Source: Pomphorhynchus laevis
Lineage: Eukaryota > Acanthocephala > Palaeacanthocephala > Echinorhynchida > Pomphorhynchidae
Length of the DNA stretch: 64,000 nt
Assembly (NCBI GenBank): GCA_012934845.2
Contig: WNNJ02000403.1
Location: forward strand, 47,785-111,784
Reading direction: 5' to 3'
Shown here: positions 1 through 12,326 of the stretch, piece after piece
How positions within the stretch are numbered: position 1 is the stretch's first letter
Layout: each line of letters opens with the position of its first letter
Translations under genes and position numbers: made by a program
The notes under the pieces: generated by a model
Seen by the model: only the letters and a program-made list of their open reading frames with translations
The model's database searches: none
What the model was told of the DNA's origin: nothing

Positions 1-2
1 AT

Positions 3-1058
3 TATAGAGCCCTGATTAACCTTGAGAGTTTACCGAGCGGATATAATGTTCGACAGAGAATTTATCGCGATTTTCAAGAACCAATGCTTAATGTGGCACA
101 TGAGCAGTTTGGCGATAACCATCTGAATACTAATTCTAGCTTATCTAGTACAGCTAACACTAGTCAAGTAGGAACTATAAATACAAACCTCCTGCCCAAT
201 CCGGTGGCATCTCAGAATACTACATTTCAAAGTAATCGATCTGCATCCATTTTAAATCATTTGCCATTTAATTTAGTCGATTCGTCTAGATCATGTGTAT
301 CTAATACAAACCGTTTAGAGTCGTCTTTGCAATCTACATCAAGCGAAAACACTAATCGGTATTCCACGATGAACCCTCAACAATTATTAGTAGGCGCTGC
401 TGAAAATCCTCGCATGTTAATCGACATGTTGCGGGCATCCAGTTTTAACCCAAACATGGATAATTCTATCCGCGATCCTGGTATTCTACTTAATCTGCTG
501 CGTACATATGAATTTATACAGGACGAAAGACAAAGAGAACAAGTACATCGTGTAATTCATAAGTTTATAAGTCAGTGGCCAATACCTAAAATTCGTGCTC
601 TATGCACAAATCCTCCAGCATTAAGGACGATTGTACAAATTCTACAGAATCTAATTCGTCTAAGGATCACATCCCCACAATTATATTCACAGTTGATATC
701 TTCAAATATAAGCGGTCTAGTCGATAATCAAATGAATAGTCAACCTACTTTATCTGATGTGGATTCTATTCGATCACTAAGCAATAGACAAACAGCTTAT
801 GCAACAACAGTATTTCAAAATTTTCAATACTCAAATCAAGATTATACTGCTTCGTTGTTTCAACCATTAGATCGTCTTCATCCTCAGCAACATCAGCCGA
901 CAAATCAACAACCAAACCAAACTCAAGAAGAACTTTATGCATCCGAACTTGTACAAATGCAGACAGTGGGATTCGATAGCCGTAATACTAATCTTGAAGC
1001 GCTTGTTGTATCTATGGAGGACGCAAAAACGGCTGTGGAACGTTTTGAATACTCTTGA
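3..1058 (+). CDS. UBQLN: Ubiquilin, C-terminal part (5' end outside window)
   Basis: Ubiquilins shuttle ubiquitinated or membrane-protein clients to the proteasome in the cytosol; the UBA domain binds ubiquitin and STI1 repeats bind clients. The frame is open from the first complete codon at position 3, so the gene starts upstream of the window; the methionine at 84 is internal. The opening residues NLESLPSGYN and QEPMLNVAHEQFG match the conserved end of the first STI1 region of animal ubiquilins. A Ser/Asn/Thr-rich linker follows, then a divergent second STI1-like block (ENPRMLIDMLRASSFNPNM and ITSPQLY), a Gln-rich stretch, and a UBA domain at the C-terminus (LVQMQTVGFDSRNTNLEALV). The stop follows the UBA directly, as in the family. 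No intron is visible in this part. The middle is much more diverged than the ends. Confidence 0.93.
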   Translation, partial: YRALINLESLPSGYNVRQRIYRDFQEPMLNVAHEQFGDNHLNTNSSLSSTANTSQVGTINTNLLPNPVASQNTTFQSNRSASILNHLPFNLVDSSRSCVSNTNRLESSLQSTSSENTNRYSTMNPQQLLVGAAENPRMLIDMLRASSFNPNMDNSIRDPGILLNLLRTYEFIQDERQREQVHRVIHKFISQWPIPKIRALCTNPPALRTIVQILQNLIRLRITSPQLYSQLISSNISGLVDNQMNSQPTLSDVDSIRSLSNRQTAYATTVFQNFQYSNQDYTASLFQPLDRLHPQQHQPTNQQPNQTQEELYASELVQMQTVGFDSRNTNLEALVVSMEDAKTAVERFEYS

Positions 1059-1129
1059 CTTTTATATTCTGAAAATTTATTGAATTATTAGTTTTTAAAA
1101 ATTTGACAAAACTATTGATAACAATTAAA

Positions 1130-1690
1130 AATAATGGTTTATTCAATTTAAATATTATTGATTTTATTTTAAATAAACTATTTTTTTTAAATAATGGTCT
1201 ATTTTAAAGATAAATAATGGTTTATAAGTAAATAATTGTTTAAAATTATGGTTTAAATTTATGCTTTAAATTATGGCTTAAATTATGGTTTAAAATAATG
1301 GTTTAAATTTATGGTTTAAGTTATGCTTACTTATGGTTTAATTTATGGTTTAATCGTGGCTTAATTTATGGTTTAATTATGACTTAATTTATGGTTTAAA
1401 TTTATGGTTTAAATTATGGCTTAAATTATTGCTTAAAATAATGGCTTAAATTTATGGTTTAAATTATGCTTACTTATGGTTTAATTTATGGCTTAATTGT
1501 GGCTTAATTTATGGTTTAATTTATGGTTTACTTATGGCTTAATTTATGGTTTAAATTATGGTTTAAATAATGGTTTAAATTTATGGTTTAATCTGACTTA
1601 ATTTATGGTTTAAATTATGGCTTAAATTATGGTTTAAATTTATGGATAAATAATGGTTTAAAGATAAATAATGGTTTATGTTTAGTTGCA
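1130..1690. repeat. Imperfect TTATGGTTTAAA minisatellite
   Basis: About 550 bp made of dozens of degenerate copies of a 12-13 bp unit, TTATGGTTTAAA, with variants TTATGGCTTAAT and TTATGCTTAC. It starts about 70 bp after the ubiquilin stop and fills most of the gap to the next gene. Nothing coding is seen in it. Confidence 0.9.
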
Positions 1691-1834
1691 AGTTAATACT
1701 TTAATGTGATGTAATTATATAATTTGCTAAATAGAGTAAAGAAGCGAAATAGAAGCTAAATAGAATAAATTTACGTAATAAAGAAGACAACATTTAAAGG
1801 AAAAAATGAACTTTTGCTACGACACAAACGATTA

Positions 1835-1868
1835 ACAATTGCGATTGTTAATTGACAATCGCAATTGT
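1835..1868. repeat. Perfect 14-bp inverted repeat, 6-bp spacer
   Basis: ACAATTGCGATTGT, a 6-bp spacer TAATTG, then the exact reverse complement ACAATCGCAATTGT. It lies between ubiquilin and the first visible ORP exon. It could form a hairpin or cruciform; no function can be assigned. Confidence 0.8.
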
Positions 1869-2192
1869 CAATTGAATTGACAGGGTTGTAAACTACTATA
1901 ACTAATTAACCAGTTCAACTAATTAATTTAAATTTATTGATTAGTTTATAAATAGTAAATTAAAATAATTTAATATTAATTAATTTTAAATTAATTAAAT
2001 AGTCAATTTAATATTAATTTGTCAATTTAACTAATTGTCTTGTTAATTACTCTAAATCCGAATGCTGATATAATGTAACTTACTGATAACTTACTTTATC
2101 CATTTTAAAATATTTAATTTTAAGTTTTCTACATTTTCGTTGTTGAGCAGACCGTGTTCTCATTTATGATATATTTTTATTATTTGTTTTAG

Positions 2193-5154
2193 TCTGTCGA
2201 AAATTACATTCAAGGTGATGATAGAGGATCTATTCGTTTAAGGGTATGGTATTTTGATTTTTTTAACAGAATGTTTTAATAATTTCTTATTCTATTATAA
2301 GGAATTGAACGAACAAATGGTTAAGAATCCTATTGTTAAATTTAAAAATCTCGATCGTTAAGTTTAATCGGTGTCATTGTCTTTAAACTTATAACTTTTT
2401 TAATGAAACAGTCAATTTTAAGAAATTGACTCTTTCTATTTATATGGTCCCAAGCAATAAGAGTTCCGAGTAAAATTAAATTTATTATTAATTATTATTC
2501 AATTATTATATTAATCATTTATATTTATTTATATATTTAATAAATATTAACTGATTTACGAAAAGAGTGAATAATTTTTTTATTAAAACTGAATTTTCGA
2601 TAGCTAACTGCTTTCATCGGAATAAAATTATATAAAAAAGTTTTAAAAAATTGTTAGTATTTTTTTTGAAAACTCAGATCGATCTTTTGATAGAAAAATC
2701 ATGTAGAAGGTGCGAATAAGAACGTTTTGATTACAATTGCACAGAATTTGAATATTTAGTGTTTAATGATTAACATATTAAATGTTCTTTAAATGTTTAC
2801 ATTTTTTGTAATTTATAAAAAAAATAACTGCTATTAACTGATCAAAGAAGAGAGTGAATATAATGTTTATCGAAATCGAATTTTCGATAGATGAAGAATA
2901 AAATACAAAACAGCTTTAAAAAATTGCTAGTTATATGATTATATTATTATTTCGAAATTGCTAAAAAATAAAAAAGATATAGCAGCTACAGTTTTTTAAT
3001 ATATGGATGATTATACCAAACTGTTTAGTGTCTTTCTGTGACAGAATTTTGTCAATGAAGTTATTATTCAACTTTATTTTGAAATTATAAATTTGTTGTT
3101 CACTCATAGAAATTATTAACTGATTAAAGGAGAGAGTGTATATAATCTTTATTGTAATCGAATGTTGGATAGCTAACTGATATCATCATCAAAATAAAAT
3201 TATATAAAACAGAAAAATTCGCTGGTTATGTGATGATTACCATATCGCAGAAATTCAAATATATTTTTTACTTTTGGAATTTTTCTATTATATTGAACTA
3301 TTTCTATCGTTATCGGAACATTTATCATCAATATATAGTACACCCATATATTTTGTATCTAGTTGAGATCCAAAATGTTTAGTTGTTACGCTGTTCCCTT
3401 TGAATTAAGTCTTTATAATATCCCGAGTAGGAAATCCACTACTTAAGAGAATATACATTTTAATTTTTAATGGAATAATTGAAAAATAAAAGCGGATCAT
3501 TGTAATTTAATTAATACATTATAACGATGGTTGTTGCGTGCCATTTATCTTTCACAATACGCTACAAGATAACAGTCAATTGTCACTGTACATGTTGTTT
3601 TTTAAGTCGCGTAAAATATGACATCTTATTAGAATAATTGGTAACATACTAATTTTATCTCTAGGGGATTTAATATATCCTATATTAATGCCAATCATGA
3701 TCTGACGAATTATTATCTCAAGTATATTTATCTCAATATACTTATCTAAAGTATATTCTTTAAGGGTTATTATTTAACAACTTTGTAAATTAATTTTTCA
3801 TCTAATTTTGGTTTTTATTGTTACATCAAATTTTCTCATTTGAACTTATTTGTTCAAATATGCGCATATAATGCTTAGATAAATATAAAAAATCAATTAG
3901 GTAGTAAAAATCAAATTTTTAGCTTAAAGATTCAACCTAAACAATTGATAATTGTTTGAATTGAAGCAACCTGAAGATAATATAATTATGTTTTTATGAA
4001 AAAGTATAATTATATACTTTTAATTTTTTAAAAGTATATAATTGCTTATAGAGAATCTGGTTTTTCTAAGGCAAATGATAACTATGATACTTTTGTATAA
4101 ATATTAACGACATCTGAGAGACCCTAATGATTAATTAGGGATGCAAGCATGTAAACACAGTTACATGGTTAAACACGGTTACATTTATAGAATATCGTAT
4201 TTATGCAAATTTTCGACCTGAGGCCCGAGATTGCGAACATGGGGTCCGAGCTACCCATATACTGTGCAATTTTATTTTTTATTTTATAAAATAAAATAAA
4301 AATTAAAGCACCAAAATATATACCTTAAATTTACAAAGTATTTTTCTCTATGTACTTTTGAGTATTACAATTAAAATTTTAATTGACCACGGGCAAACGG
4401 TCGTCACTACAAACTTGCATTTCCTATTATTTACTAAATTATTGACAATATTTATTTACTATATTGACTATATTAACGACATGGGAAAATGTAAAAACGT
4501 TTTATAAAAACTAATAAACAAGCAAACAACTTCGTGGTGTCACTTGCCAACTATTTTGCTTAGAATTAGTAAAACAATCATACATTATAAATCGACTGTC
4601 CAAATTCTAACGGAGTGAGGAAAATAACTTTTACAAACTAATCGTTTATTTTATTAGTTGGAATTTATTAAAGTAAGAAAGTATTATCGATTAGCAGTAA
4701 TTTACTATACGCGGTTGCAAATTGTTTAAAAGCTCTTGGAATTCCCTAGCTCTTAGGAATCACAAAAATCTGTTTTTGAAAATTTCAAATTAAATTTTAA
4801 ATTTAAATTAAATTGAAAATTTAAATGTCAAAATTCTACACCCGGTTCTGTTTGCATAACTACTAAACAAATCATATTTATGTTTTTTATTTTTCTCAAA
4901 AGTTTTCTATTAATAATTATACAATATTTTCATTGAATACAAGTCAAATTTTTAAGGGATCTGTAATTGGTATTGATGATGATGACGATTTCATGTTTAC
5001 AATAACTACAGACGATAAGTCTCTACACTTTCAAGGTTTATTTAAAATCATCATTTCTTTTCAAAATATTTTTATAAATTTAGCTAGTAGCCTAGAAGAA
5101 CGCGAGCGGTGGATACAGGCTATACAGAAAGTAGCAGACTCTCATCAGTATTTA
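2193..5154 (+). CDS. OSBPL9: ORP9-like oxysterol-binding protein, PH-domain exons
   Basis: First recognisable exons of a gene running to about 23.0 kb: 2193-2243, 4957-5035, 5084-5154. ORP9 moves sterol and PI4P at ER-Golgi contacts; its PH domain reads Golgi PI4P. The exons give DDRGSIRLR, then GSVIGIDDDDDFMFTITTDD, then LEERERWIQAIQKVAD, matching human ORP9 RRGCVRLRGAVIGIDDEDD and ADEREKWIHALE in order. Phases are 0, 0-1, 1-0, and each boundary has AG before and GT after (the acceptor at 4956 is AAG). The intron 5036-5083 is only 48 bp. The first half of the PH domain (strands 1-2, with the RWF motif) was not found between 1060 and 2192, so the start codon is unknown. The TTG at 4933 is not a start. 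Confidence 0.85.
2546..3240. repeat. Diverged tandem repeat, period about 284 bp
   Basis: Three diverged units begin near 2546, 2831 and 3115, each with TATTAACTGATT-like sequence, then AGAGAGTGAATATAAT, then a TCGAATTTTCGATAGCTAAC-like block, then AATAAAATTATATAAAACAG. It lies in an ORP9 intron. The same core recurs in the foldback at 20.9-21.05 kb, so it is probably an old mobile repeat. The rest of the intron, 3254-4956, shows no gene or clear repeat apart from a short hairpin near 4123 (CCCTAATGATTAATTAGGG). Confidence 0.7.
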
Positions 5155-6872
5155 GTATGTATATTGAAGTAGGGTTTTTTTATATCGGTAATATAATAGT
5201 GCATTAAATTTCGATTCATTAAACCTTTAAGAATTAACTTTTTTTGACAATTTTCTTATTTATTTTTATTCTTTTTAGACAATCACGTATCAAAAATGAA
5301 ACCAGGAAGATATTTTTTCTTTATTGAATTATTGATATTTTGGCATCATATTGAAAATAAAAAATGCTCTTAGTCATAGTATAATATGATATGCCTTATT
5401 GCTTTGTTAAAATAAAACACCGTTAAAAGTCCATGATATAAAAAATTTAACCGATCATATAATTATGATCAACAACATAATTATGCAACAAAATACAAAA
5501 TCGACAGCAAAAATTTAATTGGTTTCGAGGCACATCAACTGAAGTTCTTAAGTTTTACTTTGTTATTTTAAAGGAGCTGACGAAATATAAATTATTCAAT
5601 AAAAATAAAATTTCTACTTGGTCCAGGTATAAATCCAATGTACAGGAAGATATATCGGAGAAATAAAAATAAAGAAATTATTAATTTATAAATATACTAT
5701 ATGATACTTAAATTAAGTATCCACTTTACGTAGAGTTTAACAAAAATCATATCAAAATTTGATTTAATTTAAATATTAATTTTAATTTAATATTAAGATT
5801 AAAAACTTTAATTCGTTCGATTTCTCAATAATTATCATATGTTCACCAAAACACAATATAGTAATTTTGCCATTTCGTATGTTCATTTAAAATACCTTCA
5901 TTAGCTGATGTGCACAATCAAATTTACAAATTTCCATATTGGTATTTTTTTTCAACAAATGAACTTATTGCCTTTTCTTATCAACTCCGGTATAGTCAAC
6001 TTATGTGGTAATCATAAGTGCGTTCATAAGCAAACGACGGTTAGGTACTACCTCTTATTAAGTCAATACTTGATAAATTAGAGGTTAATTTCAATTCTAT
6101 TATCTAGAATAAAATTTGTTTTGCATGCACAGGTTCGCATTTGTGCTCCATATAATATATTGATTTAAATAAATAAAATATGTACTTTTATCTCACAGAT
6201 AATCGAACTGATAGTTTTTCCTTCACTTTAATTTTTATCATAACTTAATGATAATAAATATCGTCCATAGATGGTAGGATATGTACCAAAGATGCCCAAA
6301 GATGAAATTAAGGAATTCAAATGATTGACGAACAAAGGAGCAAAACTGATGATTCACTATTATGGATAAGTGCAAATTCTAACGGAATAAAATTCGTAAA
6401 CTGTTTCTCTTCTTAAATATTGCTATAATCGCTTTCATATTTCACCAATTTATTTCGTAACTATGTTTTGGATTAAATTTTTATCCACATAGATTTATAA
6501 TTAATTACCAGTAAATTTTTATTGTTTAGTGACAATTCATTATGTGTTAATTTTTAAATTAATAATACATTTTTTAAATATAATCAAATTAATAATTTGA
6601 TATTATTAGCTAATTTTTTTTTTATTTTCGTGAAATAAAAAAATTATACATATTAATTTATATTATATAAATTAATATATTATATATTATGTTATATTAT
6701 ACTATATATATACTTATATATTATATATACTATATATCGTATATTATATTTTGTACAGTTTTGTTATGATTAAAAACGTCCAAAAGTATTTGTTGCGATC
6801 AAGAAGTTAACAGTTTAGTTTAAGCTCTACATTTTTATTCTAAAAGATTTCTTTTCATTTTTATTCGCGTAG
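5155..6872. other. AT-rich intron, no feature recognised
   Basis: ORP9 intron. No open frame with recognisable coding content was seen. A stretch of TATA-rich low-complexity sequence lies at about 6650-6760. Confidence 0.6.
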
Positions 6873-7081
6873 TCAGAAGCAATACAAATATGTGGAACAG
6901 GTGCAGGTAACAGACAGATTGCTGAATTGGATGGATATTTGCAATTGTTGATGACTCATATGATGGTTTGTTTTATTAAATAATTGTAAATTAAGTTTTT
7001 CTATAGAATTTAGAGGTTCGGATTAAAAACACAAGTGGTCAAGAGCGTGATAATGCTCAAGTTGTTTTGAAAAGTGCCAAG
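6873..7081 (+). CDS. OSBPL9: ORP9-like gene, helical linker exons
   Basis: Two exons, 6873-6965 and 7007-7081, separated by a 41-bp intron, the shortest in the window. They encode ELDGYLQLLMTHMM and then NLEVRIKNTSGQERDNAQ, at the place where human ORP9 has the AESYLQVLIDQL helical segment after the PH domain. Both exons are multiples of three and join in phase 0 to the preceding exon end (5154) and the following start (10482). Homology is weaker than in the PH and ORD parts, so assignment rests on order, phase and the D-GYLQLL match. Confidence 0.7.
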
Positions 7082-9140
7082 GTAATTTTTCTTGTTTCGC
7101 TTTTGATCATTCACATTTTGTAAATGTCATTAGATTTTAATTTGCTTAGATATAATGAATATGTAATAATGCTAGAAATGCTGTTTTATAAACTTAAAGA
7201 ATATAATTTAGTTAAAGTTATAAATTTAAAATGCTCCATTGCAGATTAAATTGAGATTTTTTAATCATTTTATTGATGACGTTTTTTATCACTTGATTTT
7301 AAAATTTCGCAATAAATATTTTTAAATTTGTTAACTTTGCTTAAATCATTTCTATTCTTTACCCATGGAGTATTGATATTTTTTATATAAACAGTTTTAA
7401 AAAATTAAAGTTTTTATTAACAGTTTTTTATCAGTTAAAGGGAACATATAATTTCTTTGAATTATACATACATTTTATATTATTCTTTAATTTAAAATTA
7501 AAGTTAACTTGGATTTTTAATCGAATTTACGTTAAATACAAAACTATTTGAGTTTCTAATATGAAATTATTTCATTTTCATTATTTTGTCTTTTATTAAA
7601 GCTATCGTCGTTTTTTAAAACGTTTTACTTCTCTACTGGAGTTAATTTAATCATATGATCATTTGAATAATCACAGAATTGATTTTGATAACGCGAGTGT
7701 TTCATGTAGTGGGACAGATAAAAATACTCTCTTTAATGGTGATCGACAAACATCGTGTATTTGTAAGAAATGAATTTGGCGTAAAGTTTAACATTCCCAA
7801 TTCTGGTTATATGCATTTTATTTAAAAATGTGTTTGGATTTTATATAAAACCTGTGACTGCGTGTGCTGAATTTTGTATATTAAATTGCATAATAATGAA
7901 CAAATAATTTATTTAATAATTAATTAATAATAAGTTCTTTAGTTTCTTGTACTGGTTTTTGGGTTATTATAATATAAATCATTTGAGTAGCCAAATGACA
8001 TTAACTCTGATGTTTAAAACTGAAGTTATTATGTAATTTAGCAATTTACAGAAAGCGTTAAATATGCTATTTTCGCTCTACAGATGCAGAAGGTATGTTG
8101 CTTTGCAGATACAATTGAATTTTATTCCTTACAATTGCAACTTGTAAACACATTTTTAAGAAATTTGCATAAAAATAAACGTTTTTCATCAAGCAATAAA
8201 TTCGTTCACACCATATCTGGAGTATAGAGTATTATGATTCCCATTTCAGTTGGTCTTATTACTTTGACATGTTGATGTAGTACATTATATATATTACACG
8301 AATAGAGTGTTAAACTTAAAATAGATTAATTTTAAATAATCTTATCTTAGTGTTGTTATTTAAAACGTCAAGATGGATAAAAACATTATAACATTTCAAG
8401 ACAAAAACATTATATCACAAACGTCAAGAAGACAAAAAATTACTTGATTAGTTGATCTATAATAATAACAAATTGTCCGTCGTGGACTTGTTTCTTTTCT
8501 TTAATGGAATCATTTTTAAATTTCCAAACTAATTGATTTTTTTTATTATTAAAGATTCTAACTTAGCTGACAAGTTCCCGTTTTGTTTATCAAATCAATA
8601 AATCAAATAAATAAATTATAATCAAAAATTATAATCAATAAATATAAAGTATATATGGTCGTATTTAAATATCTAACAAGAAATTCATTAATCGACTGAT
8701 GTTGACTTTACAATACTAAAAGTTTTAAATAAATAAAATTGTTTCCGATTGCCAATTATAAATGAATTACGTTTTTTGATATTTTAATTTTATTGTTCCT
8801 AATATTTAAAGTGAAAAGATTGCAAGGACTTGTTTAGCTTAATATAATATAATAATGATAATTATTATAATATAATTTAATATAATTCTCTATAATTAGT
8901 TGTAAGCTTATCATTTGTAGATGTGTAATTTAATGTAATGTAATTTAACACATTTAAATTCATCACTTGTGTTACTTTGAAGCATTGTACCCGGAAATTC
9001 TCAAAATACGTTATTTCTTCATTTTCTAAAATTTATTATTTTTGAATATTTCGTTTCATTTTTTATAAATAAGATAATCTATAAACATAAATATCTTGTT
9101 CATAAATAATATTTTGTTTATATTTAAGAATTTATATATA
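7082..9140. other. AT-rich ORP9 intron, no feature recognised
   Basis: Intron sequence with no supported gene. A short internal repetition (AAACGTCAAGA... / AAAAACATTATA) is visible around 8370-8440. The Tc1/mariner-like element starts at its right edge. Confidence 0.55.
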
Positions 9141-10386
9141 GCCCTTTTCATTTTTATAGTCCACCCGTTGCCTTTTTATAGTTCACTCATTATATTTTTA
9201 TAGCTTGCTCATTATATTATTATAATAAAAAATTTAATTTGATAAAATGTATAGCTGAATAAAATCTGATGAAACTGAATAGCTCAGAAAATATGGAGAA
9301 TATACCTAAATTTGAAAAACAAATAGGGATAAGAAAAACCAGGCGGGTCATCACAAAGAATATTGTGTAATGTTTTTTAGGATTACTCCGAAGAGAGACT
9401 AAATTTATAGATTTGGCTCGTATTCTCAATGATTATATTATAACGACAAGAAGGAGCTAATCTTTACTGAGAATTCCAAGATTTATCGCAGTTTAAATCT
9501 GACGGGGAAAGGAAACGTGAAACGAAGAAAGATTTTTATTATGAAAAAAATATTATATCATCCGAAATAGGCGCAAATTCATGTATTTCAATTAAATCTA
9601 TATGTTAAAAGCTCGAGGTTTACAATTTACTTCAAATACGTACACGCCATCAAACGTTTGTAGGATTATTGAAGATATAGATTATACTCGAAAAACCATG
9701 GCCTACGTTTCCATAAATAGGAACAGTAATTCAATAAGTAATACAAAATTTTATGCTAATGTTGCTAATTTAAAGGCAACTAACATTTCACTATTATGCG
9801 CCATTGATATATAAGGTGTCTTTGCATATAAGATGAAAATATCCAGCTTTAAGTCTAATGATATTTCTAATTTTATATGCACAGAGTTGCCGGCTTTATT
9901 ACCCAGTGCAAGGAAGTTTATTGTTCTATACAATGTATCTATTCATAAGACGAGAGAGTTTAAGGAAGCATTTGGAGAAAAACACTATATTATAAAGTGT
10001 TTACCATCGCATTCTCTCTAGCTAAATAAATAAAAAACGATTTATAAACGATATTTTCGTGTTTGAAGTCTCGAATAAGAGTACTGAATTTATTGAATTT
10101 ATAAAACAGGTCTTATTCGCTGGAGATGTTGTGAGGAATGAATATTTAAATCACATGCGTCTCTGGATCGTAAAGGCCAATGAAAAGATTGATTTTATAT
10201 AAATAATAAATAAGTTAAAATATGTATTTTATTAATTATTAATTATTTCATTTATTTATTCAAAATTGTGTTTATATATTTAAATTCCCAATTATTGTAT
10301 TTTATAAAAATGAAATGAGTGAACTTTAAAAATGAAATGAGTGGATTATATAAAGGCAACGAGTGGATTATAAAAATGAAAAGGCC
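9141..10386 (+). mobile_element. Decayed Tc1/mariner-like DNA transposon with ~80-bp TIRs
   Basis: Terminal inverted repeats of about 80 bp: the left end GCCCTTTTCATTTTTATA at 9141 and, on the other strand, the right end GGCCTTTTCATTTTTATA finishing at 10386. Each end is flanked by TA, the usual target duplication of the superfamily. The TIRs are built of repeated modules of the type TTTTTATAGTTCACTCATT. Inside are remnants of a DDE_3-type transposase in several frames: 9602-9814, then 9833-10021 with VSIHKTREFKEAF (compare VSIHKTSELREAF at 18.57 kb), then FEVSNKSTEFIEFIKQVL to about 10200. The usual catalytic DN before VSIHK reads YN here. It lies in an ORP9 intron and has several stops and frame shifts, so it is inactive. 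Confidence 0.82.
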
Positions 10387-10481
10387 TATAAGACCTTTTT
10401 ATTTTTTAAACATAAATATTTATATAACTTTACTTCATTACATCATATGCATTTACTAAATTTTTAAGGCAAATTGTTTAG

Positions 10482-12326
10482 GCTGAAAAATCAGGTTCAT
10501 CCGAAGAGAAAACGTCACAAACTGATGTGACAGATCGTACCTCAGCAGTTATAGATACAAATGGTACTTTCGATTTAACTGTTTGATCGATTATACATTT
10601 CCGACATTTGTTTCTTGTAAAAACATTAATATTGCTCAATATCGTATTAATATTTATATCTAATAGATATATAAATATTTATAATATATTTAATATTGTT
10701 CAATATGATATATTATTTATATTATATAACAAATATCATTTATATAATATTGGTAATTTCACCTCACTTTGGGAGTCCCACACAACGTCTTATTAGATCG
10801 AACCCGTTGCTTAATATGCTGTGAATTACGGTAATGACAGTGGCTAGCTTTCCTTATTAATTAAATTAATATAATTAAATTTTAGCGATTAAAGTTAAAT
10901 TAAATTAATACAATTAAATTTTAGTTAAAAAGTTAATTTTAATAAAAATTTAATTTTAATTTAATTTTAGTTTAAATTTAGTTAAAAGGTAAATAAATAA
11001 AAAACGATTTATAAACGATATTTTCGTGTTTGAAGTCTCGAATAAGAGTACTGAATTTATTGAATTTATAGATTATAAATAACAGGTCTTATTCGCAAAG
11101 ACCTGTTATTTGAACAGGTCTTTATTAAAAGGTAATACAATTTTATAAATATAATTTTTATCATTTATTTTATTTACATAATTTAGTCTTCACCTACAAA
11201 TAATGCTTTCACTTATGCTTTTACAACTTTAATAAACAACTTTTTTAAATATTTGTTTAAAATATTTAAAAAAACGTATTTTATTTTATTGTAACTATCT
11301 ATTTTAAATTTATAGACAAAACACTTATCTTTTCTAAAACTAATTTTTTAAAGTAAACTTCAGATAAATTTCTTTATTTGTAGTTTTGATGCGTGTATAA
11401 TCGGTACTATATGCAAACACAATTTTAATATACATTACGTTATATAACGTGCAAATATTTGAATATATTTTATATTTTATATTAATTTTTATATTTTATG
11501 ATTAAAATTTTTATGATTATTTATTTTAAATAAAAATTTAAAATAAAAATTTTTTATTTATTTTTATTTATATTTTAATTTTTAAGATTTTTTAATTTTT
11601 ATTGTGGAAATGCCGCAAAGCTAAACGTCTAATGCTGAAAGTCTAACAACGCGTGTGTCTAAATTATTATAGTTTTACAATATTTGCACATTATGTTATA
11701 TGTATATGCAAATATTACAGTATTTTAAAATATTTAAAATATTATATATTAATATTTGAAAATATTTGGTATTTTGTATTAATTTTTATATTTTATATTT
11801 CATTTTATATTATAATCGTTATATTATAAATGTTAAATTAAATTAAGTCATGTTATGATGATTTTTTAATTTTAATGTGGAAATGCCGCAAAATATTTCT
11901 CAGCAAACTTTTTATAAGCATTAAAGTTAAATTATTACAATTTTAAGTTATTGATTTTTTTCAATCATCTCTACCTGGTAACTGGTATTCGAGCAGCAGT
12001 GAGGATGAGAATATTTCCGGTGACGAAGAAAGTTTTTTCGACGCACTTGACGAGTATATCAATTGATTTACAATTTAATTTCGATTACAATCACTTATAA
12101 TGTACAGTACACAATCAACCGATGATAAGATCGAAGCACAAAAAAGAAATTCGCTTACAAAGTTTGTAGTCATTAGTGCATTCTATAAATTTAAGATTCT
12201 ATTTAGCACTCCATTTAAATATCCGGTTGAAGTGTATGATGGTAAGATTTTAACGTTTACATATTAATACAGCTTTGAACTTTTGTTTATAAGCATGCTA
12301 TGATGATATCGAAGAAGACGAAACAG
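10482..12326 (+). CDS. OSBPL9: ORP9-like gene, acidic linker exons
   Basis: Four small exons deduced from homology and strict phase agreement: 10482-10563, 11948-12053, 12207-12241, 12294-12326. They encode SSEEKTSQTDVTDRTSAVID, then SLPGNWYSSSSEDENISGDE with FFDALDD, then TPFKYPVEVYD, then ACYDDIEEDET. Human ORP9 has the same Ser-rich YSSSEDE patch and an Asp/Glu-rich patch before the ORD, a region that includes the FFAT-type motif binding VAP on the ER. Here EESFFDALDD is a plausible FFAT-like core (acidic tract, FFDA). Splice phases run 0-1, 1-2, 2-1, 1-1 without conflict. The 12242-12293 intron is 52 bp. Exon starts at 11948 (TTTTAAG acceptor) and 12207 are inferred. Confidence 0.7.
10985..11095 (+). 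repeat. Second copy of a transposase 3' fragment
   Basis: A ~95-bp stretch (GGTAAATAAATAAAAAACGA onward to the AACAGGTCTTATTCGC block) repeats 10024-10118 of the Tc1/mariner-like element almost exactly, about 970 bp further on and outside its TIR. It ends in a small hairpin formed by AACAGGTCTT and AAGACCTGTT. It is a duplicated fragment, not a second whole element. Confidence 0.8.
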
